This document shows positions 17,357 through 26,594 of a stretch of 64,000 nucleotides of DNA, piece by piece (the first letter of the stretch is position 1; each line of letters begins with the position of its first letter). Made by a program: the position numbers and the translations under genes. The DNA is taken from NCBI RefSeq assembly GCF_025421715.1, contig NZ_JAOEFC010000002.1, forward strand, positions 496,001 to 560,000, given 5' to 3'. The stretch comes from Microbacterium festucae (GTDB taxonomy: Bacteria; Actinomycetota; Actinomycetes; Actinomycetales; Microbacteriaceae). The notes under the pieces are model-generated. The model saw only the letters and a list, made by a program, of their open reading frames with translations. It did not search any database and was not told the origin of the DNA.

Positions 17357-19534
17357 TCAGTTGCGGGCGAGCGCGGCCCGCTCCTGCTGTCCCACGCGCC
17401 GCTCGATGGTGGCGGCCAGCCCCGGATGCCGGTCGAGACCGGGGTCGTCGGCGAGCACGCGTGCCGCCTCGCTGCGGGCATGGACGATGAGGTCGGCGTC
17501 GGCGACGACGCGCAGCAGCCGTAGCGACGAACGGGCCCCCGACTGCGCGTCGCCGAGCACGTCGCCCTCGCCGCGCAGCTCGAGGTCGACCTCGGCCAGG
17601 AGGAAGCCGTCGGTCGTCGCGGCCACCGCCTCCACGCGCGCCCGCGCCGGCGTGAGCTCTTCGGCCTCGGTGACCAGCAGGCACAGCCCCGGCACCGACC
17701 CGCGGCCCACCCGGCCGCGCAGCTGGTGCAGCTGCGAGACGCCGAAGCGCTCGGCCTCCAGCACCACCACCGTCGAGGCGTTGGGCACGTCGACGCCGAC
17801 CTCGATCACCGTCGTGGCCACCAGCACGTCGATCTCACCGCGCGCGAAGGCCTGCATCACGGCATCCTTCTGCTCGCCCGGCATCTTGCCGTGGAGGATC
17901 TCGACGGTGATGTCGGCGAACGCGGGATGCCGTGAGAGCAGGTCGGCGGCCTGCACGACGCCCCAGCGCACCCGGGCCGGCCCCTCGCCCTCGGCTGCCG
18001 GCGGCGCCTCGGGCGGTTCGACGCCGGTGTCGGCCTCGGGTTCGTCGCCGGACGCGTCGATCGCGGGGCAGACCACGAACGCCTGCCGGCCCTGGCCGAC
18101 TTCCTCGGCCACGCGGTCCCAGACGCGCGCGAACCAGCCCGGCTTCTCGGCGATGGGGGCGACGAACGACGAGATGCCCGCGCGCCCGGCGGGCAGGGTG
18201 CGGATGGTGGAGACGTCGAGGTCGCCGAAGACGGTCATGGCCACCGTGCGCGGGATGGGGGTGGCGGTGAGCACCAGCACGTGCGGCGAGGTGCCCTTGG
18301 CGCGCAGCGTCTCGCGCTGCTCGACCCCGAACCGGTGCTGCTCGTCGACGACGACCAGGCCCAGGTCGGCGAAGGTGGTCGATGCGCTCAGCAGCGCGTG
18401 GGTGCCCACGACGATGAGCGCCTGCCCCGCTGCCGCGCGCAGGGCCGCTTTGCGGCGCTCGGCGGCCGGCAGCTGACCGGTGAGCAGGGTGGGCATGAGC
18501 TCGGGCGCCAGCTGCGGGCCGAGCATGCGGGCGATGGAGCGCACGTGCTGGGCGGCGAGCACCTCGGTCGGGGCGATGAGCGCCGACTGCCCGCCCGACT
18601 GGGCCACCTGCAGCATGGCGCGCAGGGCCACGAGGGTCTTCCCCGACCCCACCTCGCCCTGCACGAGCCGGTTCATGGGGCCCTCGCCCACGAGGTCGGC
18701 GGCCACCACGTCGCCCACGGCCGACTGGTCGTCGGTGAGCGCGAAGGGCAGGGCCGCGTCGAACCGCTCCAGCAGCGCCCCCGCAGGCCGCGGGGTGGCT
18801 GCCAGCTCGCGCACCTGCGCGCGCTGTTGCAGGAGCGCCGCCTGCAGCACGAACGCCTCGTGCATGCGCAGCGTGCGGCGCGCCGCGTCGATCTCGTCGA
18901 AGCTCTGCGGGGCGTGGATGCCGCGCAGCGCGGTGGCGGCCTCGAGCAGGCCCTCGGCCTCGCGGAGAGCGTCGGGCAGCGGGTCGGGGACCGCGGTCAC
19001 CGTCGGCAGCACGACCCCGACCGCCTTGTGCACCTGCCAGCTGGGCACGGTGCTGGTGGCCGGATAGATGGGGATCGGCACGTGCTGACGCGCCTGGGCG
19101 TTCTGGCGGGCGGTCTCGTCGTCGTCGAAGAGCTCGTAGTCGGGGTGGGCGAACTGCTTCTGGTTCTTGAACTGGCCGACCTTGCCCGAGAAGATCCCCT
19201 GCCGCCCCGGCACGAGTTCGTTCTGCCGCCATGCCTGGTTGAAGAAGGTGAGGCTCACGGTGCCGGCGCCGTCGCTGATGACCACCTCCAGCAGCGACCC
19301 CTTGCGCCCGCGCATCGGGCGGCTCGATGCCGAGCGCACCTCGGCGACGATCGTCACCTGCTCCCCCACCGGCAGCGACGCGATGGGCGTCAGCTCGCCA
19401 TGGCGGGCGTAGCGGCGCGGGTAGTGGTCGAGCAGGTCGCCCACCGTGGTCATGCCGAACGCCCGCGAGAACGAGCCGGCGGTCTTGGCCCCGAGCACGG
19501 CTTCCAGCGGGGAATCGAGGGTCACCGGCGGCAT
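17357..19534 (-). CDS. recG: ATP-dependent DNA helicase RecG
   Basis: A 725-residue branched-DNA helicase that remodels stalled forks and Holliday junctions. The N-terminal wedge/OB domain occupies about residues 1-200. Helicase motifs follow: Walker A GEVGSGKTLVALR, DEQH-type box VVVDEQHRFGVEQR, TATPIPRT, and motif VI QLRGRVGRG. An acidic insertion rich in Glu, Asp and Pro lies between motifs III and IV (EPEADTGVEPPEAPPAAEGE). The ATG at 19534 is 60 bases from the divergent acyltransferase start. Confidence 0.97.
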   Translation of the reverse strand: MPPVTLDSPLEAVLGAKTAGSFSRAFGMTTVGDLLDHYPRRYARHGELTPIASLPVGEQVTIVAEVRSASSRPMRGRKGSLLEVVISDGAGTVSLTFFNQAWRQNELVPGRQGIFSGKVGQFKNQKQFAHPDYELFDDDETARQNAQARQHVPIPIYPATSTVPSWQVHKAVGVVLPTVTAVPDPLPDALREAEGLLEAATALRGIHAPQSFDEIDAARRTLRMHEAFVLQAALLQQRAQVRELAATPRPAGALLERFDAALPFALTDDQSAVGDVVAADLVGEGPMNRLVQGEVGSGKTLVALRAMLQVAQSGGQSALIAPTEVLAAQHVRSIARMLGPQLAPELMPTLLTGQLPAAERRKAALRAAAGQALIVVGTHALLSASTTFADLGLVVVDEQHRFGVEQRETLRAKGTSPHVLVLTATPIPRTVAMTVFGDLDVSTIRTLPAGRAGISSFVAPIAEKPGWFARVWDRVAEEVGQGRQAFVVCPAIDASGDEPEADTGVEPPEAPPAAEGEGPARVRWGVVQAADLLSRHPAFADITVEILHGKMPGEQKDAVMQAFARGEIDVLVATTVIEVGVDVPNASTVVVLEAERFGVSQLHQLRGRVGRGSVPGLCLLVTEAEELTPARARVEAVAATTDGFLLAEVDLELRGEGDVLGDAQSGARSSLRLLRVVADADLIVHARSEAARVLADDPGLDRHPGLAATIERRVGQQERAALARN

Positions 19535-19594
19535 GGGTCGAGTCTAGGCACCACCGGCGACGTCGCCGGCGGGACGACCACGTACTCTCGAGTG

Positions 19595-20176
19595 GTGATC
19601 CGACGCCTCCTCGCCCGCACCTACTGGGCCTTCAGTCGCTGGCGGTTGGTGACCGAACCCGCTCCCACCGTGCCGACGGTGCTCATCGGTGCGCCGCACA
19701 CCTCCAACTGGGACTTCGTGTTGATGCTCGCCATCGCCTGGCGGCTGGGCATCGACGCGCGCTGGCTCGGCAAGGAGAGCCTGTTCGCCGGGTGGCGCGG
19801 CCCCCTGATGCGGCGCCTGGGCGGCATCCCGGTCGACCGCAGCGACGCCGGTCGGGTCGTGGCCGAAGTCGTGGCGCGCGTGCACGCCGGCGAGGTGTTC
19901 GGCCTGGTCGTGACCCCCGACGGCACCCGCGGGGCCACCACGCACTGGAAGAGCGGCTTCTACCGCATCGCCACCGAGACCGGCATGCCGGTGACCCTCG
20001 GCTACGTCGACCGCACGACGATGACCACCGGCCTCGGCCCCACCCTCGCCCTCACCGGCGACGTGGGAGCCGACATGGACCGCATCCGCGCGTTCTACGC
20101 CGACAAGGCGGGGCTGCGCCCGCACCTGCGCACCGAGCCGCGCCTCACCTCCGAAGACGCGCCGCCGACGGCGTGA
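19595..20176 (+). CDS. PlsC-like 1-acyl-glycerol-3-phosphate acyltransferase family protein
   Basis: A 193-residue member of the lysophospholipid acyltransferase superfamily. The catalytic HX4D box appears as HTSNWD (about residues 34-39), later KESLF, and the glycerophosphate-binding TPDGTR (about 107-112) replaces the usual EGTR. It is shorter than typical PlsC and lacks a clear N-terminal membrane helix. The acyl acceptor is unknown. GTG 19592 and 19595 are both possible, and neither has a ribosome site, so a leaderless message is likely. Divergent from recG and 22 bases before rsmD. Confidence 0.75.
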   Translation: MIRRLLARTYWAFSRWRLVTEPAPTVPTVLIGAPHTSNWDFVLMLAIAWRLGIDARWLGKESLFAGWRGPLMRRLGGIPVDRSDAGRVVAEVVARVHAGEVFGLVVTPDGTRGATTHWKSGFYRIATETGMPVTLGYVDRTTMTTGLGPTLALTGDVGADMDRIRAFYADKAGLRPHLRTEPRLTSEDAPPTA

Positions 20177-20198
20177 CCCGCATCGGTATCGTGAAGCT

Positions 20199-20753
20199 GT
20201 GACGCGCATCATCTCCGGCGCCGCCGGGTCGCTGGCCCTGGCCGTTCCCGACGCCGGCACCCGACCCACGAGCGACCGCGTGCGCGAGTCGCTGTTCGGC
20301 GCGCTGGATGCGGCGGGCCTGGTCGAGGATGCCGCGGTGCTCGACCTCTACGCCGGCTCGGGGGCGCTGGGGCTGGAGGCCGTCAGCCGCGGTGCCCGCA
20401 GCGCCGACCTCGTCGAGAAGGCGCCGCGGGCGGCGACGGTCGCCCAGCGCAACGCGCAGGCCGTGGCGCGGGCGGTGCCGGGCGCTGCCGTGCGCGTGCA
20501 CCGCGCCGCCGCCGACGCCTTCCTGCGCTCTGACGGTCGCAGCTACGATCTGGTCTTCCTCGACCCGCCCTACGACGTCGGCGAGAGCGAACTGGCGGCG
20601 ACCCTGGCGCTGCTGGTGCCGCGGCTGGCCGCGGGCGCGGTGGTCGTCGTCGAGCGCGCGTCGCGCTCGGGCGAGCCGTCGGCGCCGGAGGGCCTCGCGC
20701 ACGAGCGGGCCAAGAAGTACGGCGACACCACCCTGTGGTGGTTGCGGGCCTGA
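20199..20753 (+). CDS. rsmD: 16S rRNA (guanine966-N2)-methyltransferase RsmD
   Basis: A 184-residue SAM-dependent methyltransferase. The SAM motif is VLDLYAGSGALGLEAVSRGA (about residues 47-66), and the catalytic motif FLDPPYDVGE is at about 122-131. The N-terminal RIISGAAGSLALAVP and TRPTSDRVRESLF segments are RsmD-specific. The GTG start is at 20199. It ends 13 bases from the convergent thiL stop. Confidence 0.95.
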   Translation: MTRIISGAAGSLALAVPDAGTRPTSDRVRESLFGALDAAGLVEDAAVLDLYAGSGALGLEAVSRGARSADLVEKAPRAATVAQRNAQAVARAVPGAAVRVHRAAADAFLRSDGRSYDLVFLDPPYDVGESELAATLALLVPRLAAGAVVVVERASRSGEPSAPEGLAHERAKKYGDTTLWWLRA

Positions 20754-20766
20754 CGGCCGGCGCGAC

Positions 20767-21762
20767 TCAGCCGCGCTGCGCGTCCCAGTCGCGGTAGGGG
20801 TCCCAGCCGCCGCGGCCGCCGCCGGCGGCGCCCGCCACGGTCACCGGCTCCGCGCCCGCCGCCACGACCTCGCCGATCGGCCGGAAGCCCGGCGGAAGGG
20901 CGGCATCGGGCGGGAAGGTCGCCAGCAGCGCGTGGTCCTCGCCGCCGCGCAGCGCGGCGTCGGTCCACGCCGTGCCACCCGGGGCGGCCGCCAGGACCAG
21001 GGTCACCCCCGAGGCGCGCGCGAGCCGTCCGGCATCCAGCAGCAGCCCGTCGGAGACGTCCATCATCGCCGTCGCGCCGGCGCCGGCGGCGACCACGCCC
21101 TGCGCCACCGGCGGCCGAGGGCGCAGCTGCGCGTCGAGGTCGGCGGTCTCGGCCGCGGTCAGCTGCGCGCGGTCCACGGGGATGGGCGCGCCGCCGGGGC
21201 TGCGGAAGCGGTCGAACAGCACCGCCAGGCCGCGGGCGGCGGCGCCGAGCTCGCCGCACACCGCGATCACGTCGCCCACCCGGGCGCCGCTGCGCAGCAC
21301 CGGCGCCCCGTCGAGCACGCCGATGGCCGTCACCGCGATGGTGAGGGTGTCGGAGACGGTGAGGTCGCCGCCCTCCACCGCGCAGCCGGGCGCGAGCTCG
21401 TCGCAGGCCGCGCGGAAGCCGCCCGCGAGCTGCGACACGAAGTCGAGCTCCGTGTCGTCGGGCAGGGCGAGCGCCACGAACAGCGCCGTGGGGCGCGCGC
21501 CCATCGCCGCGACGTCGGCGAGGTTGACGGCCGCCGACTTGGCGCCGAGATCCTGCGCCGACGACCACGCGAGGCGGAAGTCGGGCCCGTGCACGAGGGT
21601 GTCGGTCGTCACGACCACCCGTCCGCCGGGCGCGGCGAGCACGGCGGCGTCGTCGCCCGGGCCGACCAGCGCCTGCGACGAGCCCTGGAGCGCGTCGAGG
21701 ATGCGGCCGAGCACCTCGGCTTCGGAGGCCGCGCCGACGGTGGAGGGGGCGGGGGTGGGCAT
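20767..21762 (-). CDS. thiL: Thiamine-monophosphate kinase ThiL
   Basis: A 331-residue kinase that phosphorylates thiamine monophosphate to thiamine diphosphate. Recognised by GPGDDAAVLAAP (about residues 34-45), TTDTLVHGPDFRLAW, AVNLADVAAMGARP and the late MMDVSDGLLLDAGRLA plus GGEDHALLA. The ATG at 21762 is 22 bases from the divergent start of the DUF3515 lipoprotein gene; most of the upstream open frame is not coding. Confidence 0.96.
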   Translation of the reverse strand: MPTPAPSTVGAASEAEVLGRILDALQGSSQALVGPGDDAAVLAAPGGRVVVTTDTLVHGPDFRLAWSSAQDLGAKSAAVNLADVAAMGARPTALFVALALPDDTELDFVSQLAGGFRAACDELAPGCAVEGGDLTVSDTLTIAVTAIGVLDGAPVLRSGARVGDVIAVCGELGAAARGLAVLFDRFRSPGGAPIPVDRAQLTAAETADLDAQLRPRPPVAQGVVAAGAGATAMMDVSDGLLLDAGRLARASGVTLVLAAAPGGTAWTDAALRGGEDHALLATFPPDAALPPGFRPIGEVVAAGAEPVTVAGAAGGGRGGWDPYRDWDAQRG

Positions 21763-21784
21763 CCCTCCACGGTAGCCTGGACAG

Positions 21785-22273
21785 GTGATCCGCCGACCCC
21801 GACGAGCCCTGTTCGCCCTCGCCCTGGTCGCCGCCCTCCCCCTCGCCGCGTGCAGCGCGACCGTGTCGATGCAGCCGGCGGCCGCGTCGAACGACCCGGC
21901 CTGCGCCGCGGTGATCACGAGGCTTCCCGCCACCGCCGACGGCCAGGACCGCCGCTGGACGGATGCGCAGGCCACCGGCGCCTGGGGCGACCCGGCCGAC
22001 GTGCTGCTCACCTGCGGGGTCAGCGAGCCCGGGCCGTCGGAGCTCGTCTGCCAGAGCGTCGACAACGTCGACTGGATCATCGACGACTCCGAGGCGCCCA
22101 ACTACCGGTTCACCACCTTCGGCCGCTCACCCGCCGTCGAGGTGTACCTCGACTACGACGACGTGAGCGCCCGCGCCGTGCTGAGCGCGCTCGGGCCCGC
22201 CGTGGGCACGCTGCCCACCACCGGATCGGTGTGCACCGACCGCGTCGACACCCCCGAGCCCGACGCCGGCTGA
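21785..22273 (+). CDS. DUF3515 lipoprotein
   Basis: A 162-residue predicted lipoprotein. It has a signal sequence RRPRRALFALALVAALPLAAC with lipobox LAAC at about residues 20-23. The outer domain has four further cysteines (DPACAA, LTCGV, LVCQS, SVCTD) and ends acidic. DUF3515 proteins are found across actinobacteria, commonly next to ddl and thiL, with no known activity. The GTG start is at 21785. It converges on ddl. Confidence 0.88.
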   Translation: MIRRPRRALFALALVAALPLAACSATVSMQPAAASNDPACAAVITRLPATADGQDRRWTDAQATGAWGDPADVLLTCGVSEPGPSELVCQSVDNVDWIIDDSEAPNYRFTTFGRSPAVEVYLDYDDVSARAVLSALGPAVGTLPTTGSVCTDRVDTPEPDAG

Positions 22274-22291
22274 GCCGGCCCGGGCGGACGC

Positions 22292-23374
22292 TCAGCGGGC
22301 GCGGGCGAGTTCGATCAGCTCGGTCAGCAGGTCGTCGTAGCTCATGCCCGACGCGATCCAGCACTTCGGGAACATGGAGATCGGCGTGAAGCCGGGCATC
22401 GTGTTCACCTCGTTCACGAAGAACTCCGTGCCGGTGTAGAAGAAGTCCACGCGGGCCAGCCCCTGCCCGCCGACGGCCTCGAAGGCGCGGGCGGCGATGC
22501 GCTGCATCTCGGCCAGTTCGCCGTCGCCCAGCTCAGCCGGGCAGACGAGCTCGATGCCGTCGGCGCCGAGGTACTTCGCGTCGAAGTCGTAGAAGTCGCG
22601 ACCGCTGATGACGATCTCGCCCGCCACGCTCACGCGCGGGGCGCCGCCGTCGCGGCCCTCGAGCACGCCGCACTCCACCTCACGGCCGACGACGGCCTGC
22701 TCGACGAGCACGGTGCCGTCTTCGGCGAACGCGACGTCGAGGGCGGCGTCGAGGTCGGCCCAGTCGTCGACCTTCGACACGCCCACGCTCGAGCCGGCGC
22801 GGGCGGGCTTGACGAAGGCGGGCAGGCCCAGCGAGCGGATGCGGCGACGCCAGAGCTCGCCGTCGCGCTCGAGGGCGCTGCGGGTCACCGTCACCCACGG
22901 CACGACGGGCACGCCGGCGGCCTTCAGGATGCTCTTGGTGGTGTGCTTGTCCATGCCGATCGCCGACATGAGCAGGCCCGCCCCGACGTAGGGCAGGTCG
23001 AGCAGTTCGAGGAAGCCCTGCACGGTGCCGTCCTCGCCGAAGCGGCCGTGGAGGATCGGGAACACCACGTCGACGTCGCCGAGCGAGCGCTCCCCCGCAG
23101 CGTCGCGCACGCGCAGCTCACGGCTGCGGGTGGAGTCGGGCCAGACGATGCGGGTGCCGTTGTCGACGACCTCGGGCAGGTGCGCCGGGTCGAGGCCGAA
23201 CTTGCCGGGATCGTCGTCTTCGAGGACGAAGGCCCCGTCGCGGGTGATCCCGATCGGGATGACGCGGTAGCGGTCGCGGTCAAGCGTGCCCAGCACGCCC
23301 CCGGCCGTTGCGGAGCTGATCGAGTGCTCGCTGGAGCGACCGCCGAAAAGCACCGCCACTGCCGCCTTGTCCAT
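22292..23374 (-). CDS. ddl: D-alanine--D-alanine ligase
   Basis: A 360-residue ATP-grasp ligase making the D-Ala-D-Ala of peptidoglycan precursors. N-terminal AVLFGGRSSEHSISSATA and C-terminal EVNTMPGFTPISMFPK are diagnostic, with GRARSSVGVSK-like ATP-grasp segments between (PARAGSSVGVSKV). The start ATG at 23374 has AGAGGA upstream and yields the standard N-terminus, although it lies 95 bases inside the end of gpsA. The murA-plsC-gpsA-ddl run links wall and phospholipid synthesis. Confidence 0.97.
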   Translation of the reverse strand: MDKAAVAVLFGGRSSEHSISSATAGGVLGTLDRDRYRVIPIGITRDGAFVLEDDDPGKFGLDPAHLPEVVDNGTRIVWPDSTRSRELRVRDAAGERSLGDVDVVFPILHGRFGEDGTVQGFLELLDLPYVGAGLLMSAIGMDKHTTKSILKAAGVPVVPWVTVTRSALERDGELWRRRIRSLGLPAFVKPARAGSSVGVSKVDDWADLDAALDVAFAEDGTVLVEQAVVGREVECGVLEGRDGGAPRVSVAGEIVISGRDFYDFDAKYLGADGIELVCPAELGDGELAEMQRIAARAFEAVGGQGLARVDFFYTGTEFFVNEVNTMPGFTPISMFPKCWIASGMSYDDLLTELIELARAR

Positions 23375-24407
23375 TCTGGGTCCTCTCGCCGGTGGGCTGA
23401 TCGTCTTCGGTGGTCAGGTGCGGGGCGATGTCGCGCGGGTTCATGGTGCCGTCGAGCACCATCTTCACCTGCTCGACGATGGGCATCATGACCCCCGCCT
23501 CGCGTGCCAGCTGCAGCACGGGTGCGACAGAGGCCAGACCTTCGGCGGTCTGGTTCATCTGCTTCACGACGTCCTGGAAGCTGTACCCCTGGCCGAGCAG
23601 GCGCCCGGCGGTGTTGTTGCGACTGAGCGGCGACTGGCAGGTGGCGATGAGGTCGCCCAGCCCCGCCAGGCCCTGCAGCGTCTCGGGCTGTGCGCCCTGC
23701 GCGACGGCGAAGTCGGTCATCTCCACGAGCCCGCGGGTGATGATCGAGGCCTTGGTGTTCTCGCCGTAGCCGACGCCGTCGACGATGCCGATCGCGACGG
23801 CGATGAGGTTCTTCAGCACGCCGCCGAACTCGGTGCCGATCACGTCGGTGTTCACGAAGGTACGGAAGTAGGCGTTGCGGGCGCGTCGGGCGACGGCCTC
23901 GGCGGTCTCCTGGCTCACCGACGAGATCACCGCGGCGGTGGGCTGCTCGCGGGCGATCTCGAGAGCGAGGTTCGGACCGGATGCGACGGCGATGCGCGCC
24001 GGATCGCAGTGCAGCTCCTGCTCGATGACCTGGCTCATGCGCAGACCGGTGCGCTTCTCGACGCCCTTCATGAGCGAGACGATGGGCGCGTCGCTCTTGG
24101 CGATGAGGGGGCGCACCGCCTTGAGGTTCTGGCGCAGCGCCTGACTGGAGATGGCCAGGTAGATCTGGTCGGCGCCGTCGAGCGCCTCTGACAGATGGGT
24201 GGTCGCCGACATCGCCCGCGGCAGGTTGACACCCGGCAGGTACTCGGTGTTGCGGTGGCCCTCGTGGATCTCCTGGGCGAGCTCGGCGCGCCGCGCCCAC
24301 ATCACCACGTGCGCGCCGCCGTCGGCGAGCACCTTTCCGAAAGTGGTTCCCCAGCTGCCTGAGCCGATCACGGCGACCCGCGGCAGCCCGACCGGACTAC
24401 GACTCAA
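23280..24407 (-). CDS. gpsA: NAD(P)-dependent glycerol-3-phosphate dehydrogenase GpsA
   Basis: A 375-residue enzyme reducing dihydroxyacetone phosphate to sn-glycerol 3-phosphate for phospholipids. The Rossmann motif is VAVIGSGSWGTTFGKVLADG near the N-terminus. The catalytic GVLKNLIAVAIGIVDG and SRNNTAGRLLGQG follow. A TTG start at 24407 is the best fit: it overlaps the plsC stop and puts the Rossmann motif at residue 10. The C-terminus runs about 31 residues past the usual end (from NGQGGSGG on), in a different frame over the first 95 bases of ddl. Confidence 0.92.
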   Translation of the reverse strand: MSRSPVGLPRVAVIGSGSWGTTFGKVLADGGAHVVMWARRAELAQEIHEGHRNTEYLPGVNLPRAMSATTHLSEALDGADQIYLAISSQALRQNLKAVRPLIAKSDAPIVSLMKGVEKRTGLRMSQVIEQELHCDPARIAVASGPNLALEIAREQPTAAVISSVSQETAEAVARRARNAYFRTFVNTDVIGTEFGGVLKNLIAVAIGIVDGVGYGENTKASIITRGLVEMTDFAVAQGAQPETLQGLAGLGDLIATCQSPLSRNNTAGRLLGQGYSFQDVVKQMNQTAEGLASVAPVLQLAREAGVMMPIVEQVKMVLDGTMNPRDIAPHLTTEDDQPTGERTQNGQGGSGGAFRRSLQRALDQLRNGRGRAGHA

Positions 24408-25155
24408 GGCGACCCGTCTCCCTCTGCCCGTGCACCGACGGGTTCCAGCGCTCTGCCGGCGGCGCCTCACCGCGCAGCCCGCCGAGCAGGCCCGAGATGT
24501 CGGCCATCACGGCATCCGTCGCCGCCGCCAGCTGGGCCGGGGCGTTGGCGCCGGCGAAGGCGCTGAGGTCGACGGCCGGGCCGAGCACCAGACGCACCCG
24601 ACGGCGCGGCGGGAAGACCCGCAGCTTGCCGTAGCGCGGCATGATCTGCTGCACGCCCCACGTGGCCACGGGGATCACCGGGATGTCACCGGCGAGGGCC
24701 AGGCGCACCGCGCCGCTCTTGCCGCGCATCGGCCACATCCCGGGGTCGCGGGTCAGCGAGCCCTCGGGGTAGACGATCACGCCGCGCCCGTGCTCGACCA
24801 GCTGCCGCGCCTGCTCCATCGTCTGCTTGGCCGATGCCGCCGAGGCGGTCCGCGCGACGGGCACCATGCCGGTGGCCCGCAGCGCCGCGCCGAGCACCGG
24901 AACGCGGAAGAGGCTCTCCTTGGCCATGAAGCGCGGCGCGCGCCCCAGCCGCCAGGTCGCCACCGCGAGGATCAGCGGGTCGAACTCGCTGTAGTGGTTG
25001 GGCGCCAGCACGTAGGGCCCCTCGGCCGGCATGTGCTCGGCTCCGGAGATCTCGATCTTGGCGAACCAGCCGACGGCGGGGACGACGACCGCGGCGAGCG
25101 GCCAGAACACAGTCGGGCGCGACTTCTCTGCCGTGGCCCGGCGACGGGAGCTCAT
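24397..25155 (-). CDS. plsC: 1-acyl-sn-glycerol-3-phosphate acyltransferase (PlsC)
   Basis: A 252-residue acyltransferase converting lysophosphatidate to phosphatidate. The HX4D box is NHYSEFD (about residues 52-58). The glycerophosphate-binding site is VYPEGSLTRD (about 128-137). An N-terminal hydrophobic segment (VFWPLAAVVVPAVGWF) anchors it to the membrane. The ATG at 25155 is eight bases after the murA stop. gpsA, which makes the pathway's glycerol 3-phosphate, is directly downstream and overlaps it. Confidence 0.92.
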   Translation of the reverse strand: MSSRRRATAEKSRPTVFWPLAAVVVPAVGWFAKIEISGAEHMPAEGPYVLAPNHYSEFDPLILAVATWRLGRAPRFMAKESLFRVPVLGAALRATGMVPVARTASAASAKQTMEQARQLVEHGRGVIVYPEGSLTRDPGMWPMRGKSGAVRLALAGDIPVIPVATWGVQQIMPRYGKLRVFPPRRRVRLVLGPAVDLSAFAGANAPAQLAAATDAVMADISGLLGGLRGEAPPAERWNPSVHGQRETGRLES

Positions 25156-25163
25156 CGACGGCC

Positions 25164-26525
25164 TCAGGCGACGACGTCGAAGTCGGCGCCCAGGGCGGTG
25201 AGCTTGTCGAGGAACTTCTCGTAGCCGCGGCGGATGATGTCGACGTTGCGTACCGTCGACTCGCCGTCGGCGGCGAGGGCCGCGATCACGTAGCTGTAGC
25301 CGCCGCGCAGATCGGGCACGACGACCTCGGCCGCGTGCAGCGGCGTGGGGCCGTTGATGACGGCGGCCTGCTCGAGCGCGCGACGGGGCACCCGGCGCGC
25401 GGGGTCGGCGATGCCCTCGGGGTGCACGACGATGTCGGCGCCCATCTGGACGAGCGCGCGGGTGAACCCGAGACGGTTCTCGTACACCGTCTCGTGCACG
25501 ACGGACTCGCCGGTGGCCTGGGTGAGGGCGACGATGAGCGGCTGCTGCCAGTCGGTCATGAAGCCCGGGTGCACGTCGGTCTCGACCGTGACGGCCTTCA
25601 GCTCGCCGCCGCGGCGGAAGGCGATGCCGTCTTCGCGCACGTCGAAGTCGCCGCCGACCTTGCGGAAGACGTTGAGGAACGTGAGCATCTCCTGCTGCTT
25701 GGCCCCGGCCACGAAGATGTCGCCGTCGGTGGCCAGCGCGGCGCAGGCCCACGACGCGGCCTCGTTGCGGTCGAAGATGCAGCGGTGGTCGTAGCCGCGC
25801 AGGCTCTCGACGCCCTCGATGAAGATGACGCGGTTCGGCTCGTAGGAGATGATCGCGCCCATCTTCTGCAGCACCGCGATGAGATCCATGATCTCGGGCT
25901 CGATCGCCGCGCCGCGCAGCTCGGTGGTGCCCTTGGCGCGCACCGCCGTCAGCAGCACCTGCTCGGTGGCCCCGACGCTCGGGTAGGGCAGCTCGATGTC
26001 GGCGCCGTGCAGACCCTCGGGCGCCGACAGGCGGATGCCGCTGGGCAGCTTCTCGACGACCGCGCCGAACGCGCGGAGCGCGTCGAGGTGGAAGTCGATG
26101 GGGCGGTCGCCGATGCGGCATCCGCCGAGGTCGGGGATGAACGCCTGACCGAGCAGGTGCAGCAGCGGACCGCAGAACAGGATCGGGATGCGCGACGCGC
26201 CGGCGTGGGCGTCGATCTCCTCGAAGTGGGCCGAGACCGCACCGCTCGGGTCGAGGCGGAGCACGCCGTCGCCTTCGTCGGTGATGGCCACACCGTGCAC
26301 GTCGAGCAGCGACCGCACGACCTGCACGTCGCTGATGTCGGGCACGTCGCGCAGCACCGAGGCGGTCTCGCCCAGCAGCGAGGCCACCATCGCCTTGGTG
26401 GCGAGGTTCTTCGCGCCCTTCACGTCGACCGTGCCCCGCAGGGGCCGGCCGCCGCGGATGCGCAGCGCGTGGACGGCGTCGCCCTCGGGGCCCGACGTTG
26501 CGGACTCGCTGAGCAGGGTATTCAT
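25164..26525 (-). CDS. murA: UDP-N-acetylglucosamine 1-carboxyvinyltransferase MurA
   Basis: A 453-residue enolpyruvyl transferase for the first committed step of peptidoglycan synthesis. It has the GGRPLRGTVDVKGAKN start (about residues 25-40) and VGATEQVLLTAVRAKGTTEL. The catalytic loop is LGGCRIGDRP with Cys136 present, which predicts fosfomycin sensitivity since some actinobacteria carry Asp here. First gene of the murA-plsC-gpsA-ddl run; leuD ends 69 bases upstream. Confidence 0.95.
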   Translation of the reverse strand: MNTLLSESATSGPEGDAVHALRIRGGRPLRGTVDVKGAKNLATKAMVASLLGETASVLRDVPDISDVQVVRSLLDVHGVAITDEGDGVLRLDPSGAVSAHFEEIDAHAGASRIPILFCGPLLHLLGQAFIPDLGGCRIGDRPIDFHLDALRAFGAVVEKLPSGIRLSAPEGLHGADIELPYPSVGATEQVLLTAVRAKGTTELRGAAIEPEIMDLIAVLQKMGAIISYEPNRVIFIEGVESLRGYDHRCIFDRNEAASWACAALATDGDIFVAGAKQQEMLTFLNVFRKVGGDFDVREDGIAFRRGGELKAVTVETDVHPGFMTDWQQPLIVALTQATGESVVHETVYENRLGFTRALVQMGADIVVHPEGIADPARRVPRRALEQAAVINGPTPLHAAEVVVPDLRGGYSYVIAALAADGESTVRNVDIIRRGYEKFLDKLTALGADFDVVA

Positions 26526-26594
26526 CCGGTGGACCTCACTTGTGTCTCGAGGAAGCGAACTGCATCCACCCCGGATCGCGGGGCGGACATCGGG

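Noticed and set aside
24397..24470. GTG at 24470 as the gpsA start
   Set aside because: It would place about 20 Arg-rich residues inside the end of plsC before the Rossmann motif; the TTG at 24407 fits the usual distance to the motif.
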